Assembly (NCBI RefSeq): GCF_027213965.1
Contig: NZ_JAPWGX010000001.1
Coordinates: forward strand, 744,001-808,000
Direction: 5' to 3'
DNA: 64,000 nt
From: Maritalea porphyrae
Lineage (GTDB): Bacteria; Pseudomonadota; Alphaproteobacteria; Rhizobiales; Devosiaceae
Shown: in pieces, positions 26,684 through 35,603 of the stretch
How positions within the stretch are numbered: the stretch's first letter is position 1
How the letters are laid out: each line of letters begins with the position of its first letter
Notes under the pieces: generated by a model
Told to the model about the DNA's origin: nothing
Databases searched by the model: none
Seen by the model: only the letters and a program-made list of their open reading frames with translations
Translations under genes and position numbers: made by a program

Positions 26684-27361
26684 ATGACGAATGAAACGCG
26701 TACCCCTTCACGTCGAAGGTTTATTCAAACTGGTTCCGCTTTGGCGATTACTGGACTAGTTGGCGCTTGCGCTTCAAGCAAAGGCATACAAACAAACCCA
26801 ACGCCGTTATCCGATGCGGCAAATGCAATGTATGGGCCTTTGCCAAGTGAGCAATTTGCAATTCCCGCAATAGACGCCGATAAAATCGAAGCCCGCTTCT
26901 ATCGCCAAGAAGTGCTATATCGCACCAGCGAACAACCCGGCACAGTTGTTGTTGATACTTCAGCCTTCTACCTCTATTTGGTCCAGCCCAAAGGGCGGGC
27001 AATTCGATATGGGGTTGGGTTAGGCCGCGCTGGTTTTGCATGGTCCGGTCGCGCTGTAATCCAATGGAAACGAAAGTGGCCAACCTGGACACCCCCGACA
27101 GAAATGATTGCCCGGCAGCCAGAGCTTGAAAAATACAGCTACGAGAATGGCGGCATGCCGCCTGGTTTGGAAAACCCATTGGGCGCACGTGCGTTGTACA
27201 TTTTTCAGGGTGGGAAAGACACGCTCTACCGACTACACGGCACGCCCGAATATTGGAGCATCGGCAAAGCCGTCTCAAGCGGATGTGTGCGCCTATTCAA
27301 TCATGACATTATCGACCTGTATCAGCGGGTTCCAAATAAAACTCCAATCATTGTGGTGTGA
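26684..27361 (+). CDS. L,D-transpeptidase (YkuD), probable Tat lipoprotein
   Basis: 225 residues. It starts with a twin-arginine-type signal (SRRRFIQTGSALAITGLVGAC) whose VGAC could be a lipobox. The YkuD catalytic domain spans about 85-225 with the active-site block HGTPEYWSIGKAVSSGCVRL (His, then Cys in SSGCVR). Members cross-link peptidoglycan or attach proteins to it. It is placed between metal/redox genes on the same strand; the enzymes' active-site cysteine is copper sensitive in known cases, which may explain the association. The alternative TTG start at 26639 is weaker. Confidence 0.85.
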   Translation: MTNETRTPSRRRFIQTGSALAITGLVGACASSKGIQTNPTPLSDAANAMYGPLPSEQFAIPAIDADKIEARFYRQEVLYRTSEQPGTVVVDTSAFYLYLVQPKGRAIRYGVGLGRAGFAWSGRAVIQWKRKWPTWTPPTEMIARQPELEKYSYENGGMPPGLENPLGARALYIFQGGKDTLYRLHGTPEYWSIGKAVSSGCVRLFNHDIIDLYQRVPNKTPIIVV

Positions 27362-27368
27362 GGACAAT

Positions 27369-27845
27369 ATGAAGATGAAATCAATGGTCATTGGCGGCGT
27401 TAGTGCGGTTGGGCTAACAGCCATTTTGTGGGCGAGCATTGGCGTTTCCCAAAACGCTTCCCCTTTAGCATCCGTGATACCCTATGCGGACGAAAGCAGT
27501 GTGAGATTGGGCGAGGCCGTTTACAACGAGAATTGCGCGTCGTGTCACGGCGACGAGTTGCAAGGTGAGCCAAATTGGCAAACGCGCAAGGACACGGGAC
27601 GACTGCCAGCGCCTCCGCACGATGAAACCGGGCACACTTGGCATCACCGTGACGAATTACTCATCGCCATAACCAAGTTTGGTCTTGCCAAACTCACCAA
27701 CAATCCTGACTATCAAACCGATATGCCCATTTATGATGGGGTCCTGGAAGATCAAGAGATCCTGGCTGCACTCGCTTACATCAAATCAAAATGGCCCGCC
27801 GAAATTCAATTGCGACATGACGCAATGAATGAGCCATCGAAATAG
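27369..27845 (+). CDS. Monoheme cytochrome c
   Basis: 158-residue class I cytochrome c. Signal peptide or anchor at about 1-28, one CASCH motif at 56-60 in YNENCASCHGDELQG, and an axial Met probably in QTDMPIYDGVL. Resembles cytochromes found beside multicopper oxidases in proteobacteria. ATG at 27369 follows GAGGACAAT; it begins eight bases after the transpeptidase stop. Confidence 0.9.
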   Translation: MKMKSMVIGGVSAVGLTAILWASIGVSQNASPLASVIPYADESSVRLGEAVYNENCASCHGDELQGEPNWQTRKDTGRLPAPPHDETGHTWHHRDELLIAITKFGLAKLTNNPDYQTDMPIYDGVLEDQEILAALAYIKSKWPAEIQLRHDAMNEPSK

Positions 27846-27855
27846 GAAACGACCC

Positions 27856-28587
27856 ATGTTTAAGACCAGCTTATCCTTCCTCTTTGCTGCCTTGTTTGCA
27901 GCGTTCTCGTCATTCGCGATCGCCGACCAAAACGATGATGCTCGTATCAAACAGTTGGCTTTGGAAGCCATACTTGAAAATCCAGAAATAATAGCCCAAG
28001 CAATTACCCTTTTGCGTGCCCAAGATGAGCAACGCCAAATGGAAAACGTTAAGTCAAAGCTCGATCATTTCCGCAAGGAACTTGAAAACGATCCAAATGC
28101 GCCTGTGTTGGGTAATCCAGATGGGAGCATCGTCGTGGTGGAGTTCTTTGACTACAATTGCCCCTACTGCAAACAAGTCGCGCCAGATGTCCTTGAGCTA
28201 ATCAATCACGACGCCGACATCAAGTTAGTGTACCGCGAGTGGCCGGTCTTGGGCGAAAACTCAGTATTTGCGGCACGAGCTGCATTGGCAGCAAGGGAAC
28301 AAGGCAAGTATGAAGCCATGCACTGGGCGTTGATGAGCCTGCGCCAAGCAAATCCGCAAACAGTATTAGCGGCCGCTGCAGACTTAGATCTAGACCTAAA
28401 AAAACTGCAGCAAGACATGAAAAGTGAAGCAATAGACCAACACATTTCCCTTTCGATGCAGTTGGCAAATGCAATCGGTTTTTCTGGCACACCATCATTT
28501 GTCTTTGGCGATCAAATCGCGCCAGGCGCGATACCATTGGTCGAGATGCAAAAGTTGGTCGATATCGAAAGGCAGCGACGCCAATGA
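27856..28587 (+). CDS. DsbA-like thiol-disulfide oxidoreductase (Com1/ScsC type)
   Basis: 243-residue periplasmic thioredoxin-fold protein. Signal peptide 1-23 (ending SFAIA-DQ). The redox motif CPYC is at 102-105 in FFDYNCPYCKQVAP and the cis-proline loop is GTPSFVFGD. The N-terminal helical extension (QLALEAILENPEIIAQAI) is typical of Com1/ScsC-like proteins, several of which handle copper stress. It starts ten bases after the cytochrome gene and closes the cluster. Function in oxidative folding or reduction of copper-damaged thiols is inferred. Confidence 0.9.
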   Translation: MFKTSLSFLFAALFAAFSSFAIADQNDDARIKQLALEAILENPEIIAQAITLLRAQDEQRQMENVKSKLDHFRKELENDPNAPVLGNPDGSIVVVEFFDYNCPYCKQVAPDVLELINHDADIKLVYREWPVLGENSVFAARAALAAREQGKYEAMHWALMSLRQANPQTVLAAAADLDLDLKKLQQDMKSEAIDQHISLSMQLANAIGFSGTPSFVFGDQIAPGAIPLVEMQKLVDIERQRRQ

Positions 28588-28674
28588 GCGAGTTCAAAAG
28601 CGCAACCAAGTAACAGCACCAAGGAAACTCGTCGTTTTGCACTTTATTCAGCGGAACAGATACGGATCGATATT

Positions 28675-29763
28675 ATGGCTAAAACTATCGAATACTATAT
28701 GGACGGGCGCAATAATAACTACAATCTGTTGCGGTTTTTGGCGGCGCTCAGCGTCGTGTGGAGCCACGCTGCGATTGTTGTTGGCGGCAATGACGCTATT
28801 GAACCGCTTTCTGTGGAACTTGGATATACGTTGGGCAGTTTGGCGGTGAATGTTTTCTTTGTCATAAGCGGCTTCCTTATGGCTCAAAGCTATGTGCGAT
28901 CGAATAGCATTTGGAAGTATGCTGCAGCAAGAATATTGCGCCTGTTGCCAGGGCTATTTGTTGCCGCGCTGCTTTCTGCTTTTGTGTTTGGCCCAGTTTT
29001 CACCCAGTTGAGTTTTTTGGAGTATTTCGCAAAGCTGCAAACTTGGCTGTATGTGCCAATTACGGGTTCCCTAGTTGATGATAATCAGCTCTTGCCGGGC
29101 GTATTTGACAACTTGCCTGCCGCAGGTGAGATCAATACCCCACTTTGGACACTAAGATGGGAGGCCGCAGCGTACATTGGCGTGGCCTTTCTGGGCCTTT
29201 TCGGCATATTGGCAGATAAGAAGAAATTTGCAGCCGTTCTGGGCGCTTTCTCTATTGCATATATTCTGATTTCGGTTGCCACTGATTTGCGAGACAATTT
29301 CGCACCCTTTGATCACATGCTGCGTTTTGGTTTGTGCTATTTGGTTGGCGCAACTGGGTATATCTACCGAGACAAGTTGCCTTTGAATCTGCCGGTGGTC
29401 TTTGCGCTGTGCCTTGTAACATTTGCCTTAAGTAAAACCGACGCGTATCAGTTCGCGCTTATTGTATCTCTTGGATACGGCACAATCTGGGCCGCATATG
29501 TCCCTTCTGGAACCATTCGAATGTTCAATAATTGGGGTGATTTTTCTTATGGCATTTACATCTATGGATTTACTGTAAAACAGATGGCGATTTCTGTGTT
29601 GCCTTGGCTTAGCGCGCCTTCGCTGTTTCTAATTGCCACTCCAATAACAATCGCACTTGCCGCCGCATCATACTACTTTGTTGAAAAACCAGCCTTAAGC
29701 TGGAGACATGATTTTGCCGACAGAATGCAAGCATGGTTTGGGCAGAACACTTTGAGAAAATAA
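28675..29763 (+). CDS. Acyltransferase 3 family membrane protein (OafA/YrhL)
   Basis: 362-residue integral membrane protein with about ten hydrophobic spans. The family motifs are NNNYNLLRFLAALSVVWSHA near the N-terminus (the catalytic histidine of R..WSH) and FFVISGFLMAQSY. Such proteins O-acylate surface polysaccharides or lipids. It is separated from the redox cluster by 87 bases and converges with an ABC exporter gene 18 bases later. Substrate unknown. Confidence 0.9.
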   Translation: MAKTIEYYMDGRNNNYNLLRFLAALSVVWSHAAIVVGGNDAIEPLSVELGYTLGSLAVNVFFVISGFLMAQSYVRSNSIWKYAAARILRLLPGLFVAALLSAFVFGPVFTQLSFLEYFAKLQTWLYVPITGSLVDDNQLLPGVFDNLPAAGEINTPLWTLRWEAAAYIGVAFLGLFGILADKKKFAAVLGAFSIAYILISVATDLRDNFAPFDHMLRFGLCYLVGATGYIYRDKLPLNLPVVFALCLVTFALSKTDAYQFALIVSLGYGTIWAAYVPSGTIRMFNNWGDFSYGIYIYGFTVKQMAISVLPWLSAPSLFLIATPITIALAAASYYFVEKPALSWRHDFADRMQAWFGQNTLRK

Positions 29764-29781
29764 GCGTTTCTGCAATGCAAA

Positions 29782-32328
29782 TTAAAGATCTCGCAGGAAT
29801 CTAGCGGGACGCGCTGACGCGGCACGAAGGATTGTCGTGCCTCCGAGCAACGCAGTTGTGACGATCGCCAAAAGCAATACAATTGCGAGAACGTAAAAGT
29901 CCAAAGTGAAATCGACGTCCAGCATCAAAAGACTAACGATCCAACCTAGCCCCACACCAATTCCAGTTGCTGGCAGCGCGGCAATGGCGGCAAGTATCAA
30001 ATATTGCACGAGGGCAGTGATGATAAGCGTGCCCCGCGTGGCGCCAAGCACCCTGGTGATCAAAGTGTCTGTTTCGCGCTGTCGTCGGCCTGTGGCCAAG
30101 CTGCCTATCAAGACAAGCAAGCCATTGCCAACAGCCAGCCCCCCAACAAGCGATGCAGCAATTGAGATTTGGCTCAATGCGCCTGTTATCTGCTCAAGTG
30201 TGTCACCAATGGCGATGAAGCGGACGTCGCGCAAAGCTGCAGCGAGTGCGCGCTCAACAGCATTTTCCTGACCTGGCGCTGCTGTGACCGCTGCGAACAG
30301 GGTTGATGGATATTGTTCAACGACGCCGGGAGAAAACGTTACAAGAAAGTCGATACCGCCTTGCCAAGAGTAATCGCGAAAACTGGCGACTTTGACGGTT
30401 AGCAGCTCGCCAAAAAATGAAAATGTTAGGGTGTCACCAATGTCGACGCCCAACCCTGAACGCAGGTTTTGGTGCAGGGAAACAAGTCCGGGCCCTTGGT
30501 AATCTTGTGGCCACCACTCACCTGCAACCACCTTTGATGATGCGGGCAGTTGGGGGCGAGCGGTTACGGGCACTTCACCTGAAAGCAGAAATCCAGCCTC
30601 TGGGCCGCGCGTGCGCACATCTGTTGCAGCAGCGCCGTTGATTTCAACAAGCGCACTGCGCAACATTGGCGTGGAGCTGAGCAACGTAATGCCACTGGCT
30701 GGCCCAACCATTTCTTCGAGGATTTCGACTTCATCCGGAAATAGATCAGCCGCAACCAATGTTGGCACGTCAAATGCGGAGGCTCCCAAAAACTCTTGCC
30801 TCAAGTTGCCTTGCAATACCATCACAAGAATTAGCATTGCCATTGCCATGCCGACTGAAACCACAACGGCGGAGGCATTAGACCCGGCCCCAAGTATGGC
30901 CCTTAATGCTTGACGCAGGATTTTTGTTGGCGGCTCGGGCAGTTTCAACAGAATAAAACGAACAAGCCATACAAAGAGTTGCAGCGCAATTGCGGACAAG
31001 ACGCTTGCAGCTCCAAATGCTGCGACCAAAACCAAATCACCCGTCATGGCGAAGGCCAGACCGACGAATGCGACAATGGAGATCACAATCAGCAATATCT
31101 GCCAAGGGCTTGCAAGCGCACCCCAATTGACAGGAAGGGCTGACAACCCTTTTGCGCGGAACAAAAGCACCGGACGCACGGCTTGCGCTTGTTGCAATGG
31201 AATGTAGGAGAATGCGAAGGCTGTGAGGAAACCACTTCCGGCGGCCACCAATGCTGGCTGCACTTGAGTGGTAGGGACAAGTTTTACACCAATGGCTTCG
31301 CCGACGAACGGCAGAAGCACAACTGCAGAGCCCAACCCAACGGCCAAACCTATGGCAACACCAACGCTTGCCAACATGGTTACTTGCGAAAAAAAATGGA
31401 CAAATATGCGCGATCGCTTAGCGCCCATACTGCGCATAACAGCAATCATGCTTGAACGTTCAGCAATGTAGGCTTGCATGCTGGTCCAAACACTGACGCC
31501 ACCGATCAACAAGGACCCGAGCCCGACGATCACTAGAAACCGCATGAATTGATCGTAATATCTCACCATCGCGCCCAAACCGTCGCGCGCAGTGCGCACG
31601 GTCCAACCTGAGCTGGCGAAGATGCGATCAAGGTTAGCTTTTGCGTCGTTACGGTCATGATCAACTAGGAGCAATTTATAGCGAAGCCAATTGCCCAACC
31701 CCGGCAATGGAGATGAGCGATCAGATATGGTTTTCAGCCCTGCGGTGCTAATAAGTGTGGTTAGGCCCAGTCTATAGCCTCGCACCGGCCCATCAGGCAG
31801 TTGCAGCAGCTGTCCGCGCGCCTGAAAATCAGTGCCACCAAGCCTGAAAGTGTCGCCCACTTTTAAATCAAGCTGGTCCAGCATAAGGGGGTCGACCAAC
31901 GCACCAAAAACGCCGTCTCGTTCTGACAAAAACTCAAAAACAGATGCTTTGCTTGGCAATGGCTGACCAACAACCTGTCCAAGCAGCGGATATGTTTCAC
32001 CAACGGCCATCAAATCCACAAATGCATCACGCGCCCCTGCTTGGGCGCGCACATTTGTGTCCATTACGGTCGAAATGGCCCCATAGCCGCTCAATATTTG
32101 CAGTTCTTCGTTGGTTGCCCACCGGTCAGCGCGCGAGAGTTCAAGATCTCCGCCCATCAGCTTGGCGGCATCCAAATCGACCGCTCGGGTGATGCTGGCC
32201 CCCACAAAACTGACACCGGCAATCAGTGCCGTCCCGACGGCAAGGCAAACCACGAGCAGTATAAATCGGCGCAAGTCGCCGCGCATATCCAACAGACCAG
32301 TTCGAATGGCAGCCCGAATAGCGGTCAT
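29782..32328 (-). CDS. FtsX-like ABC transporter permease (YbbP-type)
   Basis: 848-residue inner-membrane permease. It shows an N-terminal membrane segment (about 21-43), a large periplasmic region, and groups of membrane helices near 260-420, 470-520 and 720-840, the duplicated FtsX arrangement of YbbP-like proteins (10 helices). It would pair with the ATPase encoded just upstream, whose stop overlaps its start (TAATG). This type is a mechanotransmission exporter that acts on lipids or lipoproteins in the envelope. Complete in length. Confidence 0.92.
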   Translation of the reverse strand: MTAIRAAIRTGLLDMRGDLRRFILLVVCLAVGTALIAGVSFVGASITRAVDLDAAKLMGGDLELSRADRWATNEELQILSGYGAISTVMDTNVRAQAGARDAFVDLMAVGETYPLLGQVVGQPLPSKASVFEFLSERDGVFGALVDPLMLDQLDLKVGDTFRLGGTDFQARGQLLQLPDGPVRGYRLGLTTLISTAGLKTISDRSSPLPGLGNWLRYKLLLVDHDRNDAKANLDRIFASSGWTVRTARDGLGAMVRYYDQFMRFLVIVGLGSLLIGGVSVWTSMQAYIAERSSMIAVMRSMGAKRSRIFVHFFSQVTMLASVGVAIGLAVGLGSAVVLLPFVGEAIGVKLVPTTQVQPALVAAGSGFLTAFAFSYIPLQQAQAVRPVLLFRAKGLSALPVNWGALASPWQILLIVISIVAFVGLAFAMTGDLVLVAAFGAASVLSAIALQLFVWLVRFILLKLPEPPTKILRQALRAILGAGSNASAVVVSVGMAMAMLILVMVLQGNLRQEFLGASAFDVPTLVAADLFPDEVEILEEMVGPASGITLLSSTPMLRSALVEINGAAATDVRTRGPEAGFLLSGEVPVTARPQLPASSKVVAGEWWPQDYQGPGLVSLHQNLRSGLGVDIGDTLTFSFFGELLTVKVASFRDYSWQGGIDFLVTFSPGVVEQYPSTLFAAVTAAPGQENAVERALAAALRDVRFIAIGDTLEQITGALSQISIAASLVGGLAVGNGLLVLIGSLATGRRQRETDTLITRVLGATRGTLIITALVQYLILAAIAALPATGIGVGLGWIVSLLMLDVDFTLDFYVLAIVLLLAIVTTALLGGTTILRAASARPARFLRDL

Positions 32329-33050
32329 TAGTGTGCATCCAAGGTTTCGGACAATTCGCCTGCGGTCATTGTGACGACCCTATCCGCGCGCGCCGCTAAG
32401 GCCGGGTCGTGCGTGACCAAAACAACCGATGTGCCGCGTTTTCGCGCAAGGTCGAATAGTAACTCAATGACCAATTCGCCGGTTTTCTGATCAAGGTTTC
32501 CGGTCGGCTCGTCCGCCAGCAACAATGGCGGATTGGCCACCATTGCTCGCGCCAACCCGACACGTTGTTGTTCGCCCCCCGATAGAGCCGTTGGACGATG
32601 GTCAAGTCGAGATTCTAGCCCAACAGAAGCAAGGGCCTGAGTTGCCAATTTATGAACTTCGGACAATGAGAGTTCAGGCGAGGCAATTTCGAGCGCCAGT
32701 CCGACATTATCAAGGGTCGACAATGAAGGTATGAGATGAAAGCTCTGGAAAACAATGCCAAGCGTATTGCGCCGAAAGCGGGCGAGTTCATCTTCGCTCA
32801 TCCCCGTAAGATCTTCGCCATTTACAATCACTTGCCCTGAAGTTGCTTGCTCTAGCCCGGCCAGCAACATCAAAAGAGAAGTCTTGCCACTTCCCGATGG
32901 GCCAACAATGGCCACAACCTCGGCAGGTTCGACTTGTAAGGACACATTCCGCAGGATTTGCAATTTGCCGGAGGCTATCTCCAAACTGTAATTCACATCT
33001 GCGACATTGATAATTGGGGCGCCTGAACTAATCACTTGATCCGGCTCCAT
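32328..33050 (-). CDS. ABC transporter ATP-binding protein (YbbA/LolD-type)
   Basis: 240-residue ATPase. Walker A GPSGSGKTS near residue 51, signature LSGGEQQRVGLARAMV, Walker B LLLADEPTGNLD, and LVTHDPALAARADR. Sequence fits the LolD/MacB/YbbA group rather than importers. It is translationally coupled to the FtsX-like permease. The first 20 residues are poorly conserved, so a later start is possible. Confidence 0.92.
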   Translation of the reverse strand: MEPDQVISSGAPIINVADVNYSLEIASGKLQILRNVSLQVEPAEVVAIVGPSGSGKTSLLMLLAGLEQATSGQVIVNGEDLTGMSEDELARFRRNTLGIVFQSFHLIPSLSTLDNVGLALEIASPELSLSEVHKLATQALASVGLESRLDHRPTALSGGEQQRVGLARAMVANPPLLLADEPTGNLDQKTGELVIELLFDLARKRGTSVVLVTHDPALAARADRVVTMTAGELSETLDAH

Positions 33051-33306
33051 AAAACACGATTCACTTAAACCCCTTCGATGCTACCCGATGTTTTTGGGAA
33101 GCGAAAATAAATTTGGACATACGTTTAATGCAAATTAATGCGTCTTTCGCCGCTGTTGTCCATCATTCTTCAAAGTTTTTCGTATTTAATCTTCACGAAG
33201 TTGTAGAATTCGTGTTTTTTATTCAAAGGCAGTCGGCTTTGCTGTTTAATATACGCAAATATGTGCAACGTCTGTCTCTTGTGAATGTATGGACCAACGA
33301 ATCGTG

Positions 33307-33825
33307 ATGAAAATATCCAAGTCCTTTTTAGTTGTATTGACCTTTTGTTTGACTGTTGTTGGGGCAACCGCTGCGCAGTCAGGCAGTAGAGAACAAACTT
33401 TGCTCAATTCCTATGTCGGCAACTGGCGCGGCGAAAGCATATTGGTGGGAAGCGACAAACCCGATCCGTTCCGCTGTCGGCTTTCCGTGACAGAAGGCAA
33501 AGACGCAAAAATCAACTATTCAGGTCGTTGCACCTTGATCACGACAACTCTTTCCGTCAACGGCACCATTGCATATGTCGAAGAGAACCGTCGCTATGAA
33601 GGTGCCATGAGTACAAATGTTGGATTTACAGGTTTGGCCGTTGGTATCCAACGGGGCGATACCATCAGCTTCAACTTGAAAGAGAAAAAGAAGGACCGCA
33701 GCGGAAGCGATGTGCGAATTGGCGCAAGGCTTGTGCTCGAGGGTGGAACGATCATCGTCTATTTTGAAGTCGAGTTCAACGATTCTGGCAATGTAATGAC
33801 GGCCGATGTCCCCTTTGCAAGATAA
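33307..33825 (+). CDS. Exported protein of unknown function
   Basis: 172 residues with a signal peptide (about 1-22, VVGATAA-QSG). The mature part is beta-rich, with NWRGESILVGSDKPDPFRCRLSVTEG and paired cysteines in CRLSV and SGRCTLI. I do not recognise it; it has the look of a lipocalin-like or calycin fold, a guess. The ATG at 33307 makes the better signal; an ATG at 33289 adds six residues. Upstream is 256 bases of A/T-rich DNA with no other gene. Confidence 0.65.
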   Translation: MKISKSFLVVLTFCLTVVGATAAQSGSREQTLLNSYVGNWRGESILVGSDKPDPFRCRLSVTEGKDAKINYSGRCTLITTTLSVNGTIAYVEENRRYEGAMSTNVGFTGLAVGIQRGDTISFNLKEKKKDRSGSDVRIGARLVLEGGTIIVYFEVEFNDSGNVMTADVPFAR

Positions 33826-33936
33826 GCCTTCAATATCCATGGCACATGATGGTTTGATCAGCGGCGCACCGGGCGGTGAACCATTTGATGCTTATTCAAT
33901 GCCAAGATCTGTGCGCCTTTTAAAGAACGCCCAAGC

Positions 33937-34380
33937 TTAGACCGCAGCCAACAATAAATTTGTTTCCGAATTTAAGATCCCATCAATCATGCGTACTTTG
34001 CGCAAGACGCTGTCGAATTCGGACAATGATCCGGCGCGAATGTCGGCGATGAGGTCCCAATTGCCATTGGTGGAGTGAATCGAACTCACTTGAGGCAGAC
34101 CCCGCAGTTTGCGCACGATTTCAGCTGTGGATTTGCCAGCAATTTCGATCATCATAACCGCACGCACCTGATCGTTGTCATAGTCTTCGCGTACCCGCAC
34201 GGTGAAGCCGAGCAAGGTGCCGGACGCCATCAGACGGTCAAGACGGTTTTGCACGGTGCCCCGCGAAACTTTGAGCACTTCCGCCAGTTTGGCCAAGGAC
34301 GCGCGCCCATCGGATCGCAAAAGGGAAACCAGTTCATGGTCCAGTGAATCAAGGATGAATTTGTCGCTTTGCACAAACAC
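33937..34380 (-). CDS. Lrp/AsnC-family regulator
   Basis: 147-residue feast/famine regulator. Helix-turn-helix at about 25-50 (ASLAKLAEVLKVSRGTVQNRLDRL) and an RAM ligand-binding domain with MIEIAGKSTAEIVRKLRGL. Divergent from ornithine cyclodeaminase, with a perfect inverted repeat between them. Likely activates or represses ocd-ctlX in response to ornithine, arginine or another amino acid. Confidence 0.92.
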   Translation of the reverse strand: MFVQSDKFILDSLDHELVSLLRSDGRASLAKLAEVLKVSRGTVQNRLDRLMASGTLLGFTVRVREDYDNDQVRAVMMIEIAGKSTAEIVRKLRGLPQVSSIHSTNGNWDLIADIRAGSLSEFDSVLRKVRMIDGILNSETNLLLAAV

Positions 34381-34471
34381 CTGCCATTTTTACATATTGG
34401 TCTGACGTTTTTTATAGTTTTATGCGAAATTTTGCAAGCTTTTGCCATTTTCTTTGAAATTTTCACACGCT

Positions 34472-34493
34472 AGAATTGGTCTTTACCAATTCT
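34472..34493. promoter_or_regulatory. Perfect inverted repeat, probable Lrp/AsnC site
   Basis: AGAATTGGT-CTTT-ACCAATTCT, 9-bp arms with a 4-base spacer, 38 bases upstream of the ocd start and between divergent regulator and ocd. Confidence 0.75.
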
Positions 34494-34530
34494 GACAACC
34501 TATGGGTTGCAACATCAGGGCCATAAATCA

Positions 34531-35598
34531 ATGAAGTTTGACCCCAATTCGCTAAATATTGTGCCGTTCGTAAGTGTGGATCACATGATGAAAATCGTGT
34601 TGCAGATCGGCGTAGAGAATATGCTCAAGGGCATCGCCGGTTATGTTGAGGACGATTTTAAGCGGTGGGAGCTTTTTGACAAAACGCCTCGAGTTCCTTC
34701 CCACTCCGAAAAAGGTGTCATTGAATTGATGCCCACCAGCGATGGTGAAGTTTATGGCTTTAAGTATGTAAACGGGCACCCTGCCAATACTAAAGAAGGT
34801 CTGCAGACCGTAACAGCATTTGGCATGTTGGCGGACGTTGAAACCGGTTATCCGGTTCTATTGTCTGAAATGACGATTTTGACCGCTCTACGTACTGCAG
34901 CCACTTCAGCGGTTGCTGCAAAGCATTTGGCGGCCAAGGGTGCCAAAACAATGGCGATGATCGGCAATGGTGCGCAATCAGAATTCCAAGCGTTGGCGTT
35001 CAAAACCATATTGGGCATTGAAGAGGTCCGATTGTTTGACATCGATCCCGCTGCCACTGAAAAGTGCGCGCGCAATTTGGCCGGTCGTGGGCTGAAAGTG
35101 GTGAGCTGCACTTCTTCCCAAGAAGCGCTTGAAGGCGCTCACATTGTGACCACCTGCACGGCCGACAAACAATATGCGACGATCCTGACCGACAATATGG
35201 TTGGCGCCGGCTTGCATATTAACGCCATTGGCGGCGACTGCCCGGGCAAGACTGAGTTGCACAAAGACATTTTGCTGCGCTCTGGCATTTTTGTGGAATA
35301 TACACCGCAAACCCGCATTGAAGGCGAAATTCAGCAATTGGACGATGATTATCCGGTGACTGAATTGTGGGAAGTGATTACGGGCAAAGCACAGGGCCGT
35401 AAAGATGATGGGCAAATCACACTGTTTGATGGTGTTGGCTTTGCAGTAGAGGATTTCTCTGCGTTACGCTATTTGCGTGATCACTATAAAGCCACTGGCT
35501 TTTATGAAGATTTGGACATGATTGCCGACCCGGACGATCCACGTGATCTTTTCGGCATGGTGCAGCGCGCCAAAACGCCAGAGCAGGCAGCGAGCTAA
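34531..35598 (+). CDS. ocd: Ornithine cyclodeaminase
   Basis: 355-residue NAD-dependent enzyme of the mu-crystallin family that converts L-ornithine to L-proline and ammonia. Conserved parts are GFKYVNGHPANTKEGLQTVTA, EMTILTALRTAATSAVAAKHLA, the dinucleotide site MAMIGNGAQSEFQ and NAIGGDCPGKTEL. The ATG at 34531 gives the usual N-terminus. Six bases separate it from ctlX. Together they would take citrulline/arginine-derived ornithine to proline. Confidence 0.93.
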   Translation: MKFDPNSLNIVPFVSVDHMMKIVLQIGVENMLKGIAGYVEDDFKRWELFDKTPRVPSHSEKGVIELMPTSDGEVYGFKYVNGHPANTKEGLQTVTAFGMLADVETGYPVLLSEMTILTALRTAATSAVAAKHLAAKGAKTMAMIGNGAQSEFQALAFKTILGIEEVRLFDIDPAATEKCARNLAGRGLKVVSCTSSQEALEGAHIVTTCTADKQYATILTDNMVGAGLHINAIGGDCPGKTELHKDILLRSGIFVEYTPQTRIEGEIQQLDDDYPVTELWEVITGKAQGRKDDGQITLFDGVGFAVEDFSALRYLRDHYKATGFYEDLDMIADPDDPRDLFGMVQRAKTPEQAAS

Positions 35599-35603
35599 AA
35601 CCA

